Shown: piece after piece, positions 9,135 through 12,206 of the stretch
Layout: every line of letters begins with the position of its first letter
Numbering within the stretch: the first letter of the stretch is position 1
Source of the DNA: Halieaceae bacterium
GTDB taxonomy: Bacteria > Pseudomonadota > Gammaproteobacteria > Pseudomonadales > Halieaceae
Direction: 5' to 3'
DNA length: 12,206 nt
Assembly (NCBI GenBank): GCA_003331685.1
Contig: QOPK01000054.1
Span: 1-12,206, forward strand
Program-made: the position numbers and the translations under genes
Notes under the pieces: generated by a model
What the model was told of the DNA's origin: nothing
Databases searched by the model: none
What the model saw: only the letters and a program-made list of their open reading frames with translations

Positions 9135-9614
9135 TCAGCTGCCCTCTACTCGATCGCCCCGGCGCTGCTGAAAAAAATGACGTAACAGATCCGCACTTTC
9201 CGCTTCATACAAACCCTCGACCCACTCCACACGATGGTTCAATGCCGGGTTGTCGAGTACCCCACCGGTGCTAAGGACGGCCCCGGCTCTGGGCTCCCGA
9301 GTGGCAAATACAAGGCGCTCGACTCGGGCGTGAACCAACGCGCCGCAACACATCGTGCAGGGTTCCAGCGTCACGTAGAGGGTTGTGCCCGGCAGCCGAT
9401 AATTACTGCCCCTGACGCCCGCTTCTCTCAATACCCGGATTTCGGCATGGGCTGTGGCATCGTGAAGTTCTATCTGTGCGTTACCGCCATGGGCGAGCAC
9501 GACTTCACCGCGCGCCAGTACGGCACCTACCGGCACTTCACCACGATCCGCCGCGCGCCGCGCCTCTTCCAGGGCCAAGGTCATAAAACGCTGATCCCAA
9601 TCGCTGAAACTCAC
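9135..9614 (-). CDS. tadA: tRNA-specific adenosine deaminase TadA
   Basis: Deaminates adenosine 34 to inosine in the anticodon of tRNA-Arg(ACG), allowing one tRNA to read CGU, CGC and CGA; essential in E. coli. The 159-aa cytidine-deaminase-fold protein has HAE (His56, zinc ligand; Glu58, proton shuttle) and PCTMC (Cys86 and Cys89, zinc ligands), plus GEVPVGAVL and ALVHARVERLVF typical of TadA. The GTG at 9614 is chosen as start over a GTG ten codons upstream: it overlaps the stop of the glycosylase gene in a GTGA (9611-9614), has GAGG about 9-10 nt ahead, and aligns with the start of E. coli TadA. Last gene of a minus-strand group and convergent with mltF. Product call is firm; the start is likely. 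Confidence 0.96.
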   Translation of the reverse strand: MSFSDWDQRFMTLALEEARRAADRGEVPVGAVLARGEVVLAHGGNAQIELHDATAHAEIRVLREAGVRGSNYRLPGTTLYVTLEPCTMCCGALVHARVERLVFATREPRAGAVLSTGGVLDNPALNHRVEWVEGLYEAESADLLRHFFQQRRGDRVEGS

Positions 9615-10243
9615 AGCGGTGCCTCGCTGTAAAATTGCCAGCACAGTAAGGCTAGCGCACTACGATACGGCGAAAAGGCGCCGCCCTCGTCAATCACCCG
9701 TTTCTCATCCGGGCGGTCTTTCCAACCCATGATTCTGCCAAACCCGACCCGCACAGCGAGATCGCCGCTGGGCCATATGTCGGGGCGCCCCAGAGCAAAC
9801 ATCATATACATATGCGCAGACCAACGCCCGAAACCCCGCACCGCAGTTATCGCTGCTTCAACTTCTTCGTCAGCGAGCTCGGGCAAGGTTTCGATCGGCA
9901 AGTCACCGGAGATCACAGCCTCTGCCAAAGATTGCAGGTAACTGATTTTCTGGCGCGACAGTCCCGCGGCTCTGAGTTGGTCCGGGGCTGTGGCAAGCAG
10001 CGTCTCGGGTACTAGCGCCCCCCCTAATGTCTCGTCAACGCGCTGGGCGATGGTGGCGGCGGCTTTGACGGACAGTTGCTGCCCCATCACGATTCTCGCC
10101 AAAGATTCAAAAGAATGTTCTCTTCGCCGCGACGGGGGGTAACCAACCCGAGCGATGGCTCGTGCCACCTCCGAGTGGTCCTGTGCCAACGCATCCAGCG
10201 CTTTGCGGATGGCGGCATCCGTGAGCCCGAAACGCCGACTCAT
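9611..10243 (-). CDS. AlkA-type DNA-3-methyladenine glycosylase, HhH-GPD family
   Basis: Base-excision-repair glycosylase that removes alkylated purines (and, in some members, hypoxanthine) from DNA. The 210-aa protein lacks the extra N-terminal domain of E. coli AlkA (282 aa) and resembles the short yeast Mag1-like class. Visible: ARIVMGQQLSVKAA (49-63), the substrate-pocket strand common to this family; the helix-hairpin-helix around VRGFGRWSAHMYM (135-147); catalytic Asp161 in WPSGDLAVRVGFG; and the C-terminal SPYRSALALLCW. The ATG at 10243 has no clear Shine-Dalgarno; it lies 15 nt after the preceding stop, and a 5-bp hairpin (10251-10255 with 10260-10264) spans that junction, so translation probably relies on coupling. 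Its stop overlaps the tadA start by 4 bp. Symbol left empty because several paralogous types (AlkA, Mag-like) cannot be separated by eye. Confidence 0.9.
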   Translation of the reverse strand: MSRRFGLTDAAIRKALDALAQDHSEVARAIARVGYPPSRRREHSFESLARIVMGQQLSVKAAATIAQRVDETLGGALVPETLLATAPDQLRAAGLSRQKISYLQSLAEAVISGDLPIETLPELADEEVEAAITAVRGFGRWSAHMYMMFALGRPDIWPSGDLAVRVGFGRIMGWKDRPDEKRVIDEGGAFSPYRSALALLCWQFYSEAPL

Positions 10244-10258
10244 GCGAGATGGCTGGCG

Positions 10259-10807
10259 TCAGCCATGAACGGGGTAGCCGAGCAGTCCATGCAGGTAGGC
10301 CGCCACACCGTAGATGAGCAGTGTGATCGCAATTGCAGCGAACTCCCGCAGCAGTGAGGGCTGGGGCTTGCTCAATCGCGGCTTGCCGTCCTGTTTATTG
10401 ATAATCACCACTTCAAGCGCAGCCCAGACAAGCAGGCCGCCAAAAAGTAGCAGTGACGCAGAATCACCATTCACAAGCAGATGTGCCAGCGCCCACAGCT
10501 TAACGGCGGTCAGCTGGGGATGCCGGATCACGCCCGCGACCCGAGCGCCCACCTGCGACCCAGCAATTAAGTAAAAGCCGAGATAAACCAGCACGTTGTT
10601 CGCACCCACCCAGGCGGTCTGGCGACCCCACCACACAGTGGTCGAGGCCTGCTGGTAGCCCAGCGTCATCATCACAACAGATGCCAAGAGAAGCAGTGCC
10701 ATCAGTAGTCTGCCGGCATTACCGAGCCGCGCTCGTGCTTCGGGCGCTACGCGCTTAAAAAGATGTGCGCCGCCCCAAAGTAGGACACCACTGACTAACC
10801 ACATCAT
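10259..10807 (-). CDS. NnrU family integral membrane protein
   Basis: A 182-aa polytopic protein recognised by the C-terminal block RHPQLTAVKLWALAHLLVNG followed by LFGGLLVWAALE, the signature of the NnrU family. NnrU was named for a gene needed for nitric-oxide metabolism in Rhodobacter, and the family is related to the heme-containing 15-cis-zeta-carotene isomerase Z-ISO of plants and cyanobacteria. About five or six hydrophobic stretches are visible (about 3-17, 33-50, 68-85, 101-112, 116-135, 155-174). His15, His96 and His109 are candidates for heme ligands by family analogy. Two ATGs lie in tandem (10807 and 10804); the second has better spacing from AAGG. A small hairpin covers the start. 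Downstream of the enoyl-CoA hydratase (54-nt gap) and 15 nt before the glycosylase gene. Membrane family is clear; biochemical role is not known. Confidence 0.85.
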   Translation of the reverse strand: MMWLVSGVLLWGGAHLFKRVAPEARARLGNAGRLLMALLLLASVVMMTLGYQQASTTVWWGRQTAWVGANNVLVYLGFYLIAGSQVGARVAGVIRHPQLTAVKLWALAHLLVNGDSASLLLFGGLLVWAALEVVIINKQDGKPRLSKPQPSLLREFAAIAITLLIYGVAAYLHGLLGYPVHG

Positions 10808-10833
10808 GCCTTGATGACCTCGCTAGCAAGCGA
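10802..10833 (-). promoter_or_regulatory. Two small hairpins over the NnrU-gene ribosome binding region
   Basis: Two perfect 5-bp inverted repeats lie back to back: TCGCT/AGCGA (10820-10824 with 10829-10833) and CATCA/TGATG (10802-10806 with 10812-10816). The inner one encloses AAGG in its loop and the tandem ATGs in its 3' arm; the outer one includes part of the GAGG upstream. This could limit initiation or link it to translation of the gene before. Short stems of this size also arise by chance. Confidence 0.25.
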
Positions 10834-10861
10834 AGGAAATGATGTCAGCATAGGCCGGCGC

Positions 10862-11635
10862 TCACTGCTTGGCTGCGCGCTGGCGTAGCGCTGCCAACCG
10901 GGCGCTCATCTGGCTGTAATCCACAGTCTTGGCAAAGGCATTGCCGCGCTCGCCCTCCAGCACTAGCGCATTCCCAAGGGTCTCCTTGACTCCGTCATTC
11001 ATCAGCGCCTTGAGCGCGAAAACGGCCTTGGGGTCGGCATCAGCGATTTGTGCCGCACTGGCCAGCGCCTCATCCAGCAGGCTGTCGGCGGCACAGACAC
11101 GATTGACCAGCCCCCACGCCTCGGCGCGCTGCGCGTCAATGAAATTGCCGGTCAAACTCATCTCGCGCGCGCGATTAATACCGATGATGCGCGATAACTT
11201 CTGTGAAAGACCCCAACCGGGCAAAATGCCCACGCGGGCGTGGGTGTCAGCGAACCGCGCATGCTCACTGGCATACAGATAATCACAGGCAAGCGCCAAC
11301 TCAAATCCCCCCGTCACAGCAGCGCCATTGACGGCACCGATGATGGGTTGGGGACACTGCTCCAGCGCTACCACAATGGGCGACTCGGGCCCGAGGCCCA
11401 GTCCACTCGACAGCAGTTCGGGCTCATCCGTTAGTGCCTTGAGGTCCACACCTGCGCAAAAAGCGCGGCCCGAACCTGTCAACACAATGGCTCGCACTCC
11501 CTCATCAGCTGCAAGGTCGGCGAAGGTTGCAATGATGGCTTCGGACAATTCTCGATTTAGCGCGTTATGCGCGTCGGGACGATTCAACGTCACGAGTGCG
11601 ACGCCGGCTTCCTGGTGGACTTCGATAACAGACAC
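10862..11635 (-). CDS. Enoyl-CoA hydratase/isomerase (crotonase) family protein
   Basis: Crotonase-fold protein of 257 aa, the usual family length, expected to act on an acyl-CoA thioester. The oxyanion-hole segments are present: GSGRAFCAGVDLKAL (54-68) and NGAAVTGGFELALACD (103-118). By alignment with rat mitochondrial enoyl-CoA hydratase, Glu112 in GGFELA matches catalytic Glu144, but the position of Glu164 is His132 (FADTHARVGILPGWG instead of a QPE motif). With one of the two glutamates missing, a classical hydratase reaction is doubtful; isomerase, thioesterase or another crotonase activity is possible. The start is GTG at 11635 with GAGG about 9-10 nt ahead (in a CCTCGAGG palindrome, 11644-11651). 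It is the first gene of the minus-strand group leading to tadA, and the spacer upstream separates it from acsF. Substrate unknown. Confidence 0.9.
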   Translation of the reverse strand: MSVIEVHQEAGVALVTLNRPDAHNALNRELSEAIIATFADLAADEGVRAIVLTGSGRAFCAGVDLKALTDEPELLSSGLGLGPESPIVVALEQCPQPIIGAVNGAAVTGGFELALACDYLYASEHARFADTHARVGILPGWGLSQKLSRIIGINRAREMSLTGNFIDAQRAEAWGLVNRVCAADSLLDEALASAAQIADADPKAVFALKALMNDGVKETLGNALVLEGERGNAFAKTVDYSQMSARLAALRQRAAKQ

Positions 11636-11847
11636 GGTTTGACCTCGAGGAATAACTGAGGCGCCAACGTATCAAACCGGCGGAGTTGAGAACAGTCCTG
11701 CCACCGGAGACTCGAACAGTTCGTCGACTGAATGTCCCTCACACAAGTGAACGCTCATGGGCATTACCGCTGGACCACTGCGGTGCTCGGTGGCAGGACC
11801 TCGTGGGTCCAGGCCGCGCTAGCCGGCAGCCTGCTATTTGGTGTTCG
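11636..11847. other. acsF to enoyl-CoA hydratase spacer, no gene
   Basis: A 212-bp stretch without a plausible protein gene on either strand. Apart from the inverted repeat at 11695-11799 it holds the ribosome binding site of the enoyl-CoA hydratase gene on the minus strand. No U-tailed terminator is seen after acsF. A check for the photosynthesis repressor pattern TGT-N12-ACA found none in this spacer. Confidence 0.5.
11695..11799. repeat. 12-bp perfect inverted repeat enclosing nested hairpins, possible structured RNA or small mobile repeat
   Basis: GTCCTGCCACCG at 11695-11706 is repeated as its exact reverse complement at 11788-11799, flanking 81 bp. Inside are further complementary segments in series: CGAA/TTCG (11713-11716 with 11720-11723); AATG+CCC (11731-11738, one bulged T) with GGGCATT (11759-11765), itself enclosing TCAC/GTGA (11739-11742 with 11747-11750); and ACCGC/GCGGT (11766-11770 with 11780-11784). 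Together they can be drawn as a closed multi-branch structure of 105 nt. GGACC/GGTCC (11796-11800 with 11806-11810) competes with the outer stem. No coding potential is evident. It lies between the acsF stop and the enoyl-CoA hydratase start. It could be a structured leader or 3' UTR, an unrecognised small RNA, or a miniature transposable repeat; no obvious target-site duplication flanks it. Confidence 0.5.
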
Positions 11848-12206
11848 CTACCAGGCGGGCTGCATCCGCACCTGATCGGGGATAGTGTTGGCTTGGGTGG
11901 GCAGCAGGTACAACCGCGCAAAGGTCAGCCCGGAGCCCACTAGATAGCCCAGCTTTTTGAGCATCGCCACCGGACCCCGCTGACCCTCGAGCGCGTCGCG
12001 AGCAACTTGCAAAGCTCGCATCCGTTCAAGACCCGCCCGGAAACGGGGATCGTCGGTGTTCAGTGTCAGCGGGAACACCTGCCGAGAGATCTCAGTAGTG
12101 ATATCAAACACTGTGTAATCAAACTCGGTGACGTCCATACCAAACGCTTCGTAGAGCTTGGGCCGAGAGTGGTCTCTGACATACATGGTCGAATAGACCG
12201 CGAGCA
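11848..12206 (-). CDS. acsF: Magnesium-protoporphyrin IX monomethyl ester (oxidative) cyclase AcsF, C-terminal part
   Basis: AcsF is the oxygen-dependent di-iron enzyme that closes the fifth ring of (bacterio)chlorophyll, converting Mg-protoporphyrin IX monomethyl ester to divinyl protochlorophyllide. About 119 C-terminal residues are visible; the frame is open to the right edge, so the ATG at 12186 is internal. The segment reads LAVYSTMYVRDHSRPKLYEA, then FGMDVTEFDYTVFDITTEI and SRQVFPLTLN, a run I recognise as the conserved AcsF C-terminal region (AVYATMYVRDH, ITSEI.RQVFP), followed by a hydrophobic GSGLTFARLYLLP and the end MQPAW. The di-iron ligands lie in the N-terminal part outside the window. 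Transcription runs leftward and no further photosynthesis gene follows, so acsF is probably the last gene of its operon on this side. Confidence 0.88.
   Translation of the reverse strand, partial: LAVYSTMYVRDHSRPKLYEAFGMDVTEFDYTVFDITTEISRQVFPLTLNTDDPRFRAGLERMRALQVARDALEGQRGPVAMLKKLGYLVGSGLTFARLYLLPTQANTIPDQVRMQPAW

Noticed and set aside
9615..9644. Longer TadA start at the GTG at 9644
   Set aside because: It adds ten residues not expected for TadA, has no Shine-Dalgarno, and loses the GTGA coupling with the glycosylase stop.
11713..11723. CGAACAGTTCG palindrome as a LexA-type operator
   Set aside because: Spacing differs from known SOS boxes (CTGT-N8-ACAG in gammaproteobacteria; GAAC-N4-GTTC in Bacillus); it is better explained as one of the small hairpins in the repeat.
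11700..11794. tRNA gene (class II size, 95 nt) on the minus strand
   Set aside because: A 7-bp terminal stem and a D-loop-like hairpin exist, but the T-arm stem does not pair around TTCGAGT, there is no normal anticodon arm, and the 3' end is AGG rather than CCA.

Overview
The window reads as a chromosomal segment of a gammaproteobacterium that carries genes for aerobic anoxygenic photosynthesis. Two things point this way. First, purL and mltF sit head to head with tadA next to mltF, an arrangement known from E. coli and relatives, and the SecD, PurL and MltF proteins look gammaproteobacterial. Second, the right edge holds the C-terminal third of AcsF, the oxygen-dependent cyclase of bacteriochlorophyll synthesis. 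A member of the OM60/NOR5 (Halieaceae) group would fit, but that is an inference from gene content, not a placement.

Layout from left to right: (1) 2-688, the 3' part of suhB (inositol monophosphatase family) on the + strand, cut by the window edge. (2) 711-7492, a minus-strand block purL -> secD -> secF, with secD and secF overlapping by ATGA; no yajC is present in front of secD. (3) 7493-7653, a 161-bp divergent promoter region between purL and mltF. (4) 7654-9081, mltF on the + strand, a lipoprotein lytic transglycosylase that may have a leaderless transcript. (5) 9135-11635, a tight minus-strand group: enoyl-CoA hydratase -> NnrU-family membrane protein -> AlkA-type DNA glycosylase -> tadA, the last pair overlapping by GTGA. 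(6) 11636-11847, a 212-bp spacer with no gene but a 12-bp perfect inverted repeat enclosing several small hairpins. (7) 11848-12206, the 3' part of acsF on the minus strand, running off the right edge.

Most of the window is housekeeping: protein export (SecDF), purine synthesis (PurL), wall turnover (MltF), tRNA wobble editing (TadA) and DNA repair (AlkA-like). The least ordinary points are the join between this core block and what is probably the end of a photosynthesis gene cluster, the structured spacer at that join, a crotonase-fold protein with histidine where the second catalytic glutamate is expected, and the coupling of an adenosine deaminase gene with a glycosylase gene. I found no tRNA or rRNA gene, CRISPR array, insertion sequence or prophage gene, and no wholly new system.
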